DNA from: Noviherbaspirillum soli
GTDB lineage: Bacteria > Pseudomonadota > Gammaproteobacteria > Burkholderiales > Burkholderiaceae_D
Length of the DNA: 64,000 nt
Assembly (NCBI RefSeq): GCF_015352955.1
Contig: NZ_JACYOX010000017.1
Coordinates: 1-64,000 of the forward strand
Direction of reading: 5' to 3'
In this document: piece after piece, positions 56,329-64,000 of the stretch
Position numbering within the stretch: the stretch's first letter is position 1
Layout: each line of letters begins with the position of its first letter
The notes under the pieces: generated by a model
Seen by the model: only the letters and a program-made list of their open reading frames with translations
Told to the model about the DNA's origin: nothing
Databases searched by the model: none
Program-made: the position numbers and the translations under genes

Positions 56329-58412
56329 TCAATCAAAACTATCGTGCCCTTGTCCGTGGCTGTGTTGCGGTCTGCATCGCCGGCGCTTTCGGCATCAGCC
56401 ATGCGCAGGAAAATACCATCGAGTCCATCGCCGCCAACCAGCAGGGTTCGAATGTGATCGTCAAGGTCGCAATGAAGAATCCGGTACAGAAGCCGCCTAT
56501 CGGATTTTCGATCACGAGCCCGGCCCGCATCGCACTGGATTTCGCCGGCACAAACAGCACGATCAAGACACCAGTGCAGGAAATCGGCGTTGGCGATGTG
56601 CGCAGCGTCAATATCGTTCAGGCCGGCGAGCGCTCGAGGCTGGTTTTCAACCTGAACCGTCCGTTGAATTACGCAACGGCGGTTGACGGCAATATCGTCA
56701 CGGTCACCATCGACGGCTCGGGCGGCGTTGCTCGCGCGGTCAATGCCGCCGGCGTGCCGGTGGTGCAGGCAGTGCCGGCGCCTGCGCCGGGGGCTGCCAT
56801 CGCAGGCAAGCCAGCAATACGCGACATCGATTTTCGTCGTGGCGTGGCGGGCGAAGGCCGGGTCGTGATCGATCTGCCAGCCAGCCAGGTCGGCGTCGAC
56901 GTGCGGCAGCAAGGGCAGAAAATCGTTGTCGATCTAATGAAAGCCAGCCTGCCCGAGGTATTGCGGCGTCGCATGGACGTCGGCGACTTCGGCACGCCGG
57001 TGCAAACCGTGACGGCGACAGCGCAGGGTGAAAATGTCCGGATGGTGATCGAGCCCAAGGGCTTGTGGGAACACAGCGCCTATCAGAGCGATTCCCAGCT
57101 GGTCGTCGAGGTGCGTCCGCTGAAGGAAGAGGCGAACAAGCTCAGCCAGGGTAACCAGGGATATCGCGGCGAGAAACTGTCGCTCAATTTCCAGAACGTC
57201 GAAGTGCGTGCGGTACTGCAGGTGATTGCCGATTTCACCGGCCTCAACATCATTACCAGCGACACTGTCGCCGGCAACCTGACCTTGCGCTTGAAAGACG
57301 TGCCGTGGGACCAGGCGCTGGACATCGTGATGCAGGCCAAGGGCCTGGACATGCGCAAGAATGGCAATGTGCTGTGGATAGCCCCGAAAGACGAGCTGCT
57401 GACCAAGGAAAAGCTGGAACTGGAACAGCGGTCGCAGATCGCGGAACTGGAGCCGCTGCGCACCGAGACGTTCCAGCTCAATTACCAGAAGGCCGAATCG
57501 TTCAAGGGCATCCTGGACAATGCCGGAGGCAGTGGCCGAACCATCCTGTCCAAGCGCGGTAGCGCCGTGATCGATCCGAGGACCAACCAGCTTTTCGTCA
57601 CCGACATCGGCTCCAAGGTTGAAGAGATCCGCAAGCTGGTGCAGAAGACCGACATCGCAAGCCGGCAGGTGCTGATCGAGGCGCGCATCGTGGAAGCGAA
57701 CGACACCTTCAGCCGCAATCTAGGTGCAAAGCTCGGTTTTGGCGTGCAGAACAACAATGCCAACATCGGCGGCCAGCAAGGACTGACGACCAACGTGCCT
57801 ACGCCCATACAAGGAAACTCGGTCAATCTGCCAGCGGCCGCGATCAACGGCGCTACGGCAGGCTCCGTCGCACTCACGCTGTTCAATTCCGCGGCAACAC
57901 GTTTCATCAGCCTGGAACTGTCTGCGCTCGAATCGGATGGCAAGGGCAAGGTGTTGTCCAGCCCGCGTGTGATTACCGCCGACCAGCTCAAGGCCACCAT
58001 CGAGCAGGGTACCGAATTGCCTTATCAGACCGCAACCAGCAGCGGTGCCACTGCATTGTCATTCCGGAAAGCAAATCTAAAACTGGAAGTCATTCCACAA
58101 ATCACGCCTGACGGCAATGTGATTCTCGATGTCGACGTCAACAAGGACAGCGTCGGCCAGCAGACCACTAACGGACTGGCGATCGATACCAAGCATGTCA
58201 AGACCCAGGTTTTGATTGAAAACGGCGGCACCGTGGTTATCGGCGGTATTTATATCCAGGAAGATCGCGATACAATCAACAAAGTGCCGGTGCTTGGTGA
58301 CATACCGGTCATGGGGAACCTGTTCAGGCAAACAGCACGCAAAGCCGACAAGACTGAATTGCTGATCTTTCTGACGCCCAAGGTTCTCAGCGATAAACTG
58401 GCCGTGAGGTAA
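56325..58412 (+). CDS. pilQ: Type IV pilus secretin PilQ
   Basis: Outer-membrane secretin through which the pilus passes. The ATG at 56325, overlapping the pilP stop, gives 695 aa; a longer frame from 56280 is rejected. A signal peptide (about 1–28) is followed by two AMIN domains (around 35–120 and 165–260) and an STN/N0 domain (LSLNFQNVEVRAVLQVIADFTGLN). An N1 domain comes next, then the secretin barrel with VLIEARIVEAN and the C-terminal GGTVVIGGIY and VPVLGDIPVMGNLFR signatures. Confidence 0.96.
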   Translation: MINQNYRALVRGCVAVCIAGAFGISHAQENTIESIAANQQGSNVIVKVAMKNPVQKPPIGFSITSPARIALDFAGTNSTIKTPVQEIGVGDVRSVNIVQAGERSRLVFNLNRPLNYATAVDGNIVTVTIDGSGGVARAVNAAGVPVVQAVPAPAPGAAIAGKPAIRDIDFRRGVAGEGRVVIDLPASQVGVDVRQQGQKIVVDLMKASLPEVLRRRMDVGDFGTPVQTVTATAQGENVRMVIEPKGLWEHSAYQSDSQLVVEVRPLKEEANKLSQGNQGYRGEKLSLNFQNVEVRAVLQVIADFTGLNIITSDTVAGNLTLRLKDVPWDQALDIVMQAKGLDMRKNGNVLWIAPKDELLTKEKLELEQRSQIAELEPLRTETFQLNYQKAESFKGILDNAGGSGRTILSKRGSAVIDPRTNQLFVTDIGSKVEEIRKLVQKTDIASRQVLIEARIVEANDTFSRNLGAKLGFGVQNNNANIGGQQGLTTNVPTPIQGNSVNLPAAAINGATAGSVALTLFNSAATRFISLELSALESDGKGKVLSSPRVITADQLKATIEQGTELPYQTATSSGATALSFRKANLKLEVIPQITPDGNVILDVDVNKDSVGQQTTNGLAIDTKHVKTQVLIENGGTVVIGGIYIQEDRDTINKVPVLGDIPVMGNLFRQTARKADKTELLIFLTPKVLSDKLAVR

Positions 58413-58460
58413 AAGAGAATTGAATTTCCTGAAGGCAGTGTCCTGCACTGCACGAAGCCC

Positions 58461-60146
58461 GTGGTAATCCCGAAAGAGGGAACGGGCAACATCTTTCTGG
58501 TAGGACTGATGGGTTCCGGCAAGACGACAGTCGGCCGCGCGCTCGCAAAAAAACTCAATAAACGCTTCTTTGATTCCGACCACGAAATTGAAGCGCGTAC
58601 CGGCGCGTCGATTCCGCTGATTTTTGAAATCGAAGGCGAAGCGTCATTCCGGCAGCGGGAAGCGGACGTGATCCGCGACCTGACTGCCTGTGAAGGCATC
58701 GTGCTGGCTACCGGCGGCGGCAGCATCCTCAACCCGCAAAGTCGTGAATATCTGAAATCGCGTGGACTGGTCATCTATCTGCGCGCCGGTGTCAACAGCA
58801 TCCTGCAACGTACCGGTCACGACAAGAACCGACCCTTGCTGCAGACAGCCGACCCGCGTCGCCGCCTGGAAGAATTGACCATTCAGCGCGAGCCCTATTA
58901 CAGGGAAGTGGCGGACATCGTGATCGAGACCGGGCGCCCTAACGTACAATACCTGGTTCAATCCATTGTGGCGCAACTCGATAGTCTTGCAGCAACACGC
59001 GAGCCTGCCGGTGTGCCTGTGTCCTGTACCGATATCATGAACCAAGCTGTCTCTGCCGCCGAAACCGTTTCTCTGAACGTCGAACTCGGTGAGCGCAGTT
59101 ATCCAATCGTCATCGGCCAGTCCTTGCTGGCCCGGAGCAATGGCATCGCCGATGCCGTTGCGGGCAAGCGCGCTGCAATCGTTACCAATATGGTCGTTGC
59201 TCCAATTTACCTTGAAGTCGTCGAACAGTCCCTGCTTGCCGCTGGCAAGCAGGTAACACGCATCGTTCTGCCGGATGGCGAAGAACACAAGACCTGGGAA
59301 AACCTGCAGCGCATTTATGACGGATTGCTGGCCGACCAGTGCGACCGCAAGACCACCATCATTGCACTGGGCGGCGGCGTCATCGGCGACATGGCAGGAT
59401 TTGCAGCGGCAACCTACATGCGGGGCGTTTCCTTCGTGCAAGTACCGACAACCCTGCTCGCCCAGGTCGATTCATCCGTTGGCGGCAAGACAGGCATCAA
59501 TCATCCGATGGGCAAGAACATGATAGGCGCGTTCTACCAGCCCCAGGCGGTGATTGCCGATACGTCCACGCTCAATACCCTTCCCGCCAGGGAACTGTCC
59601 GCTGGCCTTGCCGAAGTGATCAAGCATGGCGCAATCATCGATGCGGCATTTTTCGACTGGATCGAAGCGCATATCGACCAATTGCTGGCGCGTGATCCGG
59701 CTGCGCTGGCCTATGCAATCAAGCGGTCCTGTGAAATCAAGGCGGATGTCGTGCGTCAGGACGAGCGCGAGGGAGGCTTGCGCGCCATCCTTAATTTCGG
59801 ACATACCTTCGGCCACGCGATCGAATCCGGCATGGGCTACGGTGAATGGCTGCATGGCGAGGCGGTGGGCTGCGGCATGGTGATGGCAGCAGACCTGTCT
59901 CATCGGCTGGGCTACATCGATGCCAGCGAGCGGGACCGGGTTGCAGCACTGGTGCGGGCGGCAGGTTTGCCCGATGTCGCGCCTGACCTGGGCGCGGAGC
60001 GCTGGATCGAGTTGATGCAGGTCGACAAGAAAAATGAAGGCGGGCAGATTCGCTTCATTCTGCTCAAGCCGCTGGGCAAGCCCATCATTACGACTGTTCC
60101 GCAAGACGTGCTGCTTGAAACCCTGAAAGCCTGTACCAGAAGCTGA
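58461..60146 (+). CDS. aroKB: Fused shikimate kinase – 3-dehydroquinate synthase (AroK–AroB)
   Basis: One open frame of 561 aa carries two shikimate-pathway enzymes. Residues about 1–175 are AroK: Walker [10 protein letters not shown] (15–23), FFDSD (D38, D40), ATGGGS (83–88) and the lid region KNRPLL. Residues about 193–561 are Aro[14 protein letters not shown] (304–316), [10 protein letters not shown], and metal ligands E385, H448 and H465. AroB normally starts at the equivalent of Met193 as a separate gene, but here no stop lies between and no ribosome-binding site precedes that ATG. The start is a GTG with a weak upstream GAAG. Confidence 0.9.
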   Translation: MVIPKEGTGNIFLVGLMGSGKTTVGRALAKKLNKRFFDSDHEIEARTGASIPLIFEIEGEASFRQREADVIRDLTACEGIVLATGGGSILNPQSREYLKSRGLVIYLRAGVNSILQRTGHDKNRPLLQTADPRRRLEELTIQREPYYREVADIVIETGRPNVQYLVQSIVAQLDSLAATREPAGVPVSCTDIMNQAVSAAETVSLNVELGERSYPIVIGQSLLARSNGIADAVAGKRAAIVTNMVVAPIYLEVVEQSLLAAGKQVTRIVLPDGEEHKTWENLQRIYDGLLADQCDRKTTIIALGGGVIGDMAGFAAATYMRGVSFVQVPTTLLAQVDSSVGGKTGINHPMGKNMIGAFYQPQAVIADTSTLNTLPARELSAGLAEVIKHGAIIDAAFFDWIEAHIDQLLARDPAALAYAIKRSCEIKADVVRQDEREGGLRAILNFGHTFGHAIESGMGYGEWLHGEAVGCGMVMAADLSHRLGYIDASERDRVAALVRAAGLPDVAPDLGAERWIELMQVDKKNEGGQIRFILLKPLGKPIITTVPQDVLLETLKACTRS

Positions 60147-60148
60147 TC

Positions 60149-61306
60149 ATGGACTTTGAAGCCTACCTCGCCCCGTATGCTGCGACATCATCGCATTCCA
60201 AGGGGCGACGGTATGCCGAGCCCGCAAGCACATCCCGTACGGAGTTCCAGCGTGACCGCGATCGCATCGTGCATTGCGGCGCTTTCCGCCGGCTGGAATA
60301 CAAGACCCAGGTGTTTGTCAACCATGAGGGTGACCTGTTCCGGACCCGGCTGACGCACAGTATCGAAGTCGCGCAGATTGCCCGCTCCATTGCGCGCAAC
60401 CTGGGCCTCAATGAAGACCTGGTGGAAGCGATCTCCCTGGCGCATGATCTTGGCCATACGCCATTCGGCCACGCTGGACAGGACGCGTTGCATGTCTGCA
60501 TGAGGGAGTACGGCGGATTCGAGCACAATCTGCAGAGCCTGCGCGTGGTGGATATGCTCGAACAGCGTTATGGCGGTTTCGACGGGCTCAACCTGATGTT
60601 CGAAACACGCGAAGGAATATTGAAGCATTGCACCGCTGCGCATGCCGCGGCGCTTGGCGACATCGGCAAGCGTTTTCTGGAAAAGAAGCAGCCTACGCTG
60701 GAAGCGCAACTGGCCAACCTGGCCGATGAAATTGCCTACAACAATCATGATATCGATGACGGCTTGCGCTCAGGGCTGCTGACGGTTGAGCAACTTGAAA
60801 CCATCGATTTCTTTGCTCGTCACAAGCGCGAGGCGGAAACTGCATTTCCAGGAATCGGTGGACGCCGGGCCATCAATGAAACAGTACGCCGGATGATCAA
60901 TGCATTGATCATCGATCTAATCGACACATCAAGAGAACGCATACGCGCAAGCGGCGTGCAGACCGTTGAAGAAGTGCGTATTGCCGGCCCGCTGATTGCC
61001 TTCTCCGAGGGCATGCGCAGCGAAGCGATGTTGCTCAAGCGGTTCCTGCGCAAGAACCTGTATCAGCACTACCAGGTCAATCGGATGACCAGCAAGGCAC
61101 GTCGTGTCGTGACGGAGCTATTCCATATCTTCATGCAAGAGCCGGCGCTTCTGCCGCCTTCCTATCAGCTTGCGAGCGATGCTGGCATCGATGAGACACA
61201 GCACACCGCATTGCAGGCGCGCAGCGTCTCGGATTACATTGCCGGCATGACGGACCGTTACGCGATGCGGGAGCACCGGCGCCTGTTTGCGATCGAGGAA
61301 ACCTGA
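60149..61306 (+). CDS. dgt: Deoxyguanosinetriphosphate triphosphohydrolase-like protein
   Basis: HD-domain enzyme that splits dNTPs into nucleoside and triphosphate. The protein is 385 aa. The [21 protein letters not shown] segment is followed by metal ligands H70 and the H99–D100 pair in [14 protein letters not shown], and by the [12 protein letters not shown] motif. It starts two bases after the aroKB stop, the usual aroB–dgt order. Substrate choice is not determined by sequence. Confidence 0.93.
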   Translation: MDFEAYLAPYAATSSHSKGRRYAEPASTSRTEFQRDRDRIVHCGAFRRLEYKTQVFVNHEGDLFRTRLTHSIEVAQIARSIARNLGLNEDLVEAISLAHDLGHTPFGHAGQDALHVCMREYGGFEHNLQSLRVVDMLEQRYGGFDGLNLMFETREGILKHCTAAHAAALGDIGKRFLEKKQPTLEAQLANLADEIAYNNHDIDDGLRSGLLTVEQLETIDFFARHKREAETAFPGIGGRRAINETVRRMINALIIDLIDTSRERIRASGVQTVEEVRIAGPLIAFSEGMRSEAMLLKRFLRKNLYQHYQVNRMTSKARRVVTELFHIFMQEPALLPPSYQLASDAGIDETQHTALQARSVSDYIAGMTDRYAMREHRRLFAIEET

Positions 61307-61345
61307 AGCCGCCGTGCCTGGTGGCGCGGCAGGCAAGCAATGCGG

Positions 61346-62473
61346 TCAGGCCAGATCGCGTAGCGGATGGGCGTAATCAGGCCAGACGTCGATGAAATAG
61401 CCGCTGACCTGTTCAGGTAGCACTTCTGCCAGATCGGCAGGTGACCAGCGCGGCGTATTGTCTTTTTCAATCACGCGTGCCCGTATGCCTTCCAGCACTT
61501 CGGTGCCTTCAAACGAGCGCCGGATCATCACGCGTTCCATGCGCAGGCAATCGGCCACTGACAGCGTGGCGCCGCGCCGCAGTTGCTCCAGGGTCACGCA
61601 CAACAGCAGGGGAGAGCCGCGGCGCATGGCATTCAATGACTTGTCTGCGAAGTCACTGCTGTCACCGGCAAGTGACGCCACGATGGCGGCGACGCTGTCA
61701 TGGGCAAAATGGCGATCGATTTCCGCGCGCTGCCGGGCCAGCATGCTGTTCCCGGGATCGGCTTCGGAGCGATACGGCGCCGCAAAGTTGCGTATCTTTT
61801 CGGTGATTTGCCTGCCGTCTGCCATCGGCACTGTCTCAAGCATGGCCAGCATTTCGGGCAGTACGGAGGAAGGGACGAAAACATCAGCCAGCCCGGCGTA
61901 GAGTGCGTCGTCGGCGGCGATGGTCTGTCCGGTCAGTCCCAGCCACACGCCCAGTTTGCCCGGCAGACGGGAAAGGAAATAGCCGCCGCCTACATCCGGG
62001 AAAAGACCGATATGCACCTCAGGCATCGCCATCGCGGTCTTGTCGGTCACGATGCGCAACTGGCTATGCGCGCTACCCTGCGAGATTCCCATGCCGCCGC
62101 CCATGACGATACCGTCCATCAGCGCGATGTACGGCTTGCTGTAATGGTGAATCAGATGATTCAGTGCGTACTCTTCAGTGAAGAAGTCTTCCAGCAAGGC
62201 GCTACCGCCGGCAGGACCCGCAGTGCCGACATCGTAGAAGAAGCGGATGTCGCCACCCGCACAGAAAGCCCGCTGGCTGCTTGATCGTATGACGACAGCA
62301 AGTACATCATCATTTGCTTGCCATTCGCGCAGGAGCGCAGTCAGCGCTCTTATCATGTCCAGCGACAAGGCGTTCAATGCCTTGGCCCGATCAAGGGTAA
62401 TGAATCCGATATGGTTTGTTACGGTGCCTGTAAGGTGTGGGCTCATGTTGGGCTGGTCAGGAGCGTCTGACAA
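61346..62473 (-). CDS. Enoyl-CoA hydratase/isomerase family, 3-hydroxyisobutyryl-CoA hydrolase-like
   Basis: Crotonase-fold thioesterase-like protein, probably hydrolysing 3-hydroxyisobutyryl-CoA in valine breakdown. The protein is 375 aa, longer than plain hydratases. It has FCAGGDIRFFYD (oxyanion loop), MDGIVMGGGMGIS and MPEVHIGLFPDVGGGYFLSRLPG, with the glutamate and aspartate expected for the hydrolase branch. I start it at a TTG at 62473 with GAAGG six bases upstream; the ATG at 62446 has no such site. No valine-pathway neighbours are seen, so the exact substrate is uncertain. Confidence 0.82.
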   Translation of the reverse strand: MSDAPDQPNMSPHLTGTVTNHIGFITLDRAKALNALSLDMIRALTALLREWQANDDVLAVVIRSSSQRAFCAGGDIRFFYDVGTAGPAGGSALLEDFFTEEYALNHLIHHYSKPYIALMDGIVMGGGMGISQGSAHSQLRIVTDKTAMAMPEVHIGLFPDVGGGYFLSRLPGKLGVWLGLTGQTIAADDALYAGLADVFVPSSVLPEMLAMLETVPMADGRQITEKIRNFAAPYRSEADPGNSMLARQRAEIDRHFAHDSVAAIVASLAGDSSDFADKSLNAMRRGSPLLLCVTLEQLRRGATLSVADCLRMERVMIRRSFEGTEVLEGIRARVIEKDNTPRWSPADLAEVLPEQVSGYFIDVWPDYAHPLRDLA

Positions 62474-62643
62474 AAGATGCCTTCACCGTTCTTGAGGCTT
62501 GATTACCTGTGCCAGCACACACTCGTGGGCCGGTTGAGCGTCGTTGTCAGGCGCGTTAATGAAAGTGCACAGTTTAGCAACATTCGAGAAACGCAGCCTG
62601 GTCTGGACCGATCTCAGGCCGTGAGGACACTGTGTGCTGAAAA

Positions 62644-62877
62644 TTAATGTGCTGCGCTTGCCTTGGCCAGTACCACGGTCCAGCGATTGAACAACAGCAT
62701 TTGCAGGTGGCCAGGATCGTCGCCAGGACGGCAATCGATGATGGGATTGACGCTGTACTGGTTTTTCCGCACTTCACGGCGGATCTGCATTTCGCGGCGG
62801 CCTACGCGCAGCATGAAACCGGCTGGTGCCTGGTCGAGGTAGAGGGGATTGCTTGCGGTGGTATTGAATTGCGCCAT
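62644..62877 (-). CDS. Small protein of unknown function, LexA-box controlled
   Basis: I do not recognise this 77-aa protein. It begins MAQFNTTASNPLYLDQAPAG and is basic in the middle (RVGRREMQIRREVRKNQY), with a hydrophobic stretch LQMLLFNRWTVVLA near the end that is too short and interrupted for a confident membrane helix. It has one cysteine and no signal peptide. Codon use is G/C-rich at third positions like its neighbours, and TTGGAGAAGACGTC gives a good ribosome-binding site. A perfect-form LexA box lies about 50 bases upstream, overlapping its promoter, so it is probably induced by DNA damage. It sits alone between hpf and the hydrolase-like gene. Confidence 0.75.
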   Translation of the reverse strand: MAQFNTTASNPLYLDQAPAGFMLRVGRREMQIRREVRKNQYSVNPIIDCRPGDDPGHLQMLLFNRWTVVLAKASAAH

Positions 62878-62920
62878 GACGTCTTCTCCAAAGCAGAAAC
62901 GTTGAACATGGCGTTAATGT

Positions 62921-62926
62921 ATCATA
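62921..62926 (-). promoter_or_regulatory. -10 box for the small LexA-controlled gene
   Basis: TATGAT on the minus strand (5 of 6 match), two bases downstream of the LexA box. The -35 region would fall within the box, which suits repression by blocking polymerase. The start would lie near 62914. Confidence 0.5.
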
Positions 62927-62928
62927 AG

Positions 62929-62948
62929 TACTGTATGAATAAACAGTA
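62929..62948. promoter_or_regulatory. LexA (SOS) box
   Basis: TACTG–TATGAATAAA–CAGTA: both 5-base half sites of the proteobacterial consensus TACTG(TA)5CAGTA are exact, with a 10-base AT-rich centre, and it also satisfies CTGT-N8-ACAG. Read on the minus strand it lies just upstream of the TATGAT -10 of the 77-aa gene. This is direct sequence evidence of SOS control; LexA binding itself is inferred. Confidence 0.85.
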
Positions 62949-62970
62949 TTTTCGCGCTGTGGTTTTTTAT

Positions 62971-62993
62971 GCAGGGTGCCCGGGGCACCCTGC
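62971..62993. other. 10-bp hairpin between hpf and the LexA-controlled gene
   Basis: GCAGGGTGCC/GGCACCCTGC with a three-base loop CGG. On the minus strand, downstream of hpf, it is followed by ATAAAAAACC rather than T, so it is not a standard terminator. On the plus strand T5 follows eleven bases later. It may protect the hpf mRNA 3' end. Confidence 0.4.
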
Positions 62994-63026
62994 GGTCATG
63001 CTTTTTACAGGGACAAATTGCAGGGC

Positions 63027-63395
63027 TCAGGCGATAGGTGCTGCTGCAGCGTCATCGCTATCTTCCCCGATCATGCGCTTGATGCCGGCATGCTGATGGT
63101 CCTGAATTTTGGTCTTGTATTTCAGGACCTGGCGATCGAGCTTGTCGATCAGGGTGTCGATGGCGGCGTACAGGTCCTGTGCGATGCTGGCCACATGCAC
63201 ATCCTTTCCCCGTAGCCTCAGGGTGATTTCGGCGCGCTGGCGCCTTTCTTTCTCAGGAAGGTTATCAACGGCCAGGATGACCGCTATATCAATGACATGG
63301 TCGAAATGGCGCTTGATCCGCTCAAGCTTGCCTTGCACGTATTCGCGAATTGCGGGAGTCACTTCGAGATGATGTCCACTGATGGTGAGATTCAT
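63027..63395 (-). CDS. hpf: Ribosome hibernation promoting factor (short HPF type)
   Basis: Binds the 30S decoding region in stationary phase and helps form inactive 100S ribosomes. The ATG at 63395, with ACAGGAG upstream, gives [20 protein letters not shown] (122 aa); a longer frame to 63452 is rejected. The sigma-54 modulation/S30EA fold is shown by [30 protein letters not shown] and [21 protein letters not shown]. It has no long-form C-terminal domain. It lies directly downstream of rpoN, the classic order. Confidence 0.95.
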   Translation of the reverse strand: MNLTISGHHLEVTPAIREYVQGKLERIKRHFDHVIDIAVILAVDNLPEKERRQRAEITLRLRGKDVHVASIAQDLYAAIDTLIDKLDRQVLKYKTKIQDHQHAGIKRMIGEDSDDAAAAPIA

Positions 63396-63470
63396 ACTTC
63401 GCTCCTGTGAAAGGCCGGCAGAGGTTTCAGTGAAGATGAAACATGTCAGCAAGTTACATGCTGCAAAAAG

Positions 63471-64000
63471 CTACAAGGACTTGCGCAGATTGACTGGAGG
63501 GATTTTCAGGGCTTCCCGATATTTTGCGACGGTACGGCGTGCCACTACCATACCCTGTTCCGCCAGCATTTCTGCGATGCGACTATCGGAAAATGGATTC
63601 TTCGGGTCTTCGGCTCCTATGAGTTGTTTGATCAACGCCCGGATTGCAGTCGATGAGGCTTCGCCGCCTGCATCGGTTGCGACATGGCTGCCGAAGAAAT
63701 ACTTCAACTCGAACATGCCATGCGGCGTGAGCATGTATTTCTGTGTGGTCACACGCGAGATGGTGCTTTCGTGTAAACCCAGTGTATCAGCTATTTCCCG
63801 TAACACAAGAGGTCGCATTGCCACTGCGCCATGGGAAAAAAAATTGCGCTGGCGGTCCACAATGGCCTGGGCGACGCGCAGGATGGTGTCGAAACGCTGG
63901 CGCATGTTCTTGATCAGCCATTTCGCTTCCTGCAGCTGCGAGCTCATCGAGCCTTCACCCTTGCTCTGCTTGAGGATGTTGGCGTACAGCGCATTGACGC
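63471..64000 (-). CDS. rpoN: RNA polymerase sigma-54 factor, C-terminal part (cut by window)
   Basis: Sigma factor for nitrogen, motility and other activator-dependent promoters. Only the last roughly 176 codons are in the window; the frame stays open to the edge ([15 protein letters not shown] precedes [21 protein letters not shown]). The core-binding to DNA-binding transition, the helix-turn-helix region ([18 protein letters not shown]) and the RpoN box [10 protein letters not shown] are intact, followed by a normal end. hpf follows 75 bases downstream. Confidence 0.97.
   Translation of the reverse strand, partial: VNALYANILKQSKGEGSMSSQLQEAKWLIKNMRQRFDTILRVAQAIVDRQRNFFSHGAVAMRPLVLREIADTLGLHESTISRVTTQKYMLTPHGMFELKYFFGSHVATDAGGEASSTAIRALIKQLIGAEDPKNPFSDSRIAEMLAEQGMVVARRTVAKYREALKIPPVNLRKSL

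Noticed and set aside
62647-63096. 149-codon plus-strand open frame across the small LexA-controlled gene and the hpf end
   Set aside because: It has no ribosome-binding site, runs antisense into hpf, and its LexA-box region reads as control DNA; the minus-strand 77-aa gene has a better start and promoter.

Overview
The window looks like part of a high-GC betaproteobacterial chromosome. The order tuf–tRNA-Trp–secE–nusG–rplKAJL–rpoBC, then rpsL–rpsG–fusA–tuf–S10–spc–alpha, and the accessory sets ponA/pilMNOPQ/aro/dgt, ResB/CcsA, MsrPQ and rpoN–hpf point to Burkholderiales. Oxalobacteraceae is my best guess; this is inferred from gene order and protein character, and no search was run. There is no CRISPR array, prophage or insertion sequence. 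Nearly everything is core genome.

Layout. 1–13.7 kb: end of a first EF-Tu gene, tRNA-Trp, the secretion and antitermination pair secE/nusG, stalk and L1/L11 ribosomal proteins, and the RNA polymerase beta and beta' genes, closed by a strong bidirectional terminator. 13.7–15.5 kb: a single opposite-strand phosphoethanolamine-transferase-like gene separates rpoC from the str operon. 15.6–35.1 kb: str, S10, spc and alpha clusters run without interruption by foreign genes. They include secY, infA, rpmJ (37 aa), rpoA and rplQ, and a second tuf copy that appears identical to the first from codon 7 to the stop. Several junctions (fusA/tuf, tuf/rpsJ, rpsJ/rplC, rpsQ/rplN, rpsK/rpsD, rpsD/rpoA) carry strong hairpins or promoter-like boxes, so this long array is probably several transcription units.

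35–50.7 kb: a NodIJ-type ABC exporter, cutA, dsbD, a 1-Cys peroxiredoxin, corA, hemB, engB, cytochrome c4, the system II cytochrome c maturation pair (resB/ccsA), the periplasmic methionine sulfoxide repair pair msrPQ, lysA, lptM and cyaY. Many of these deal with periplasmic redox, heme and iron: HemB makes the heme precursor, ResB/CcsA attach heme to c-type cytochromes such as c4, DsbD supplies periplasmic reductant, and MsrPQ repairs oxidised proteins.

50.7–64 kb: the class A penicillin-binding protein gene faces away from pilMNOPQ (type IV pilus alignment complex and secretin). Then come a single-frame aroK–aroB fusion, dgt, a 3-hydroxyisobutyryl-CoA hydrolase-like gene, an unrecognised 77-aa gene under a textbook LexA box, hpf, and the 3' end of rpoN.

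The most interesting items are: the LexA-box-controlled small gene at 62.6–62.9 kb; a probable small RNA at about 42.0–42.1 kb with a CTCCTCCC loop and an intrinsic terminator, between hemB and engB; the AroK–AroB fusion; and the internal terminator/promoter punctuation of the ribosomal protein array.
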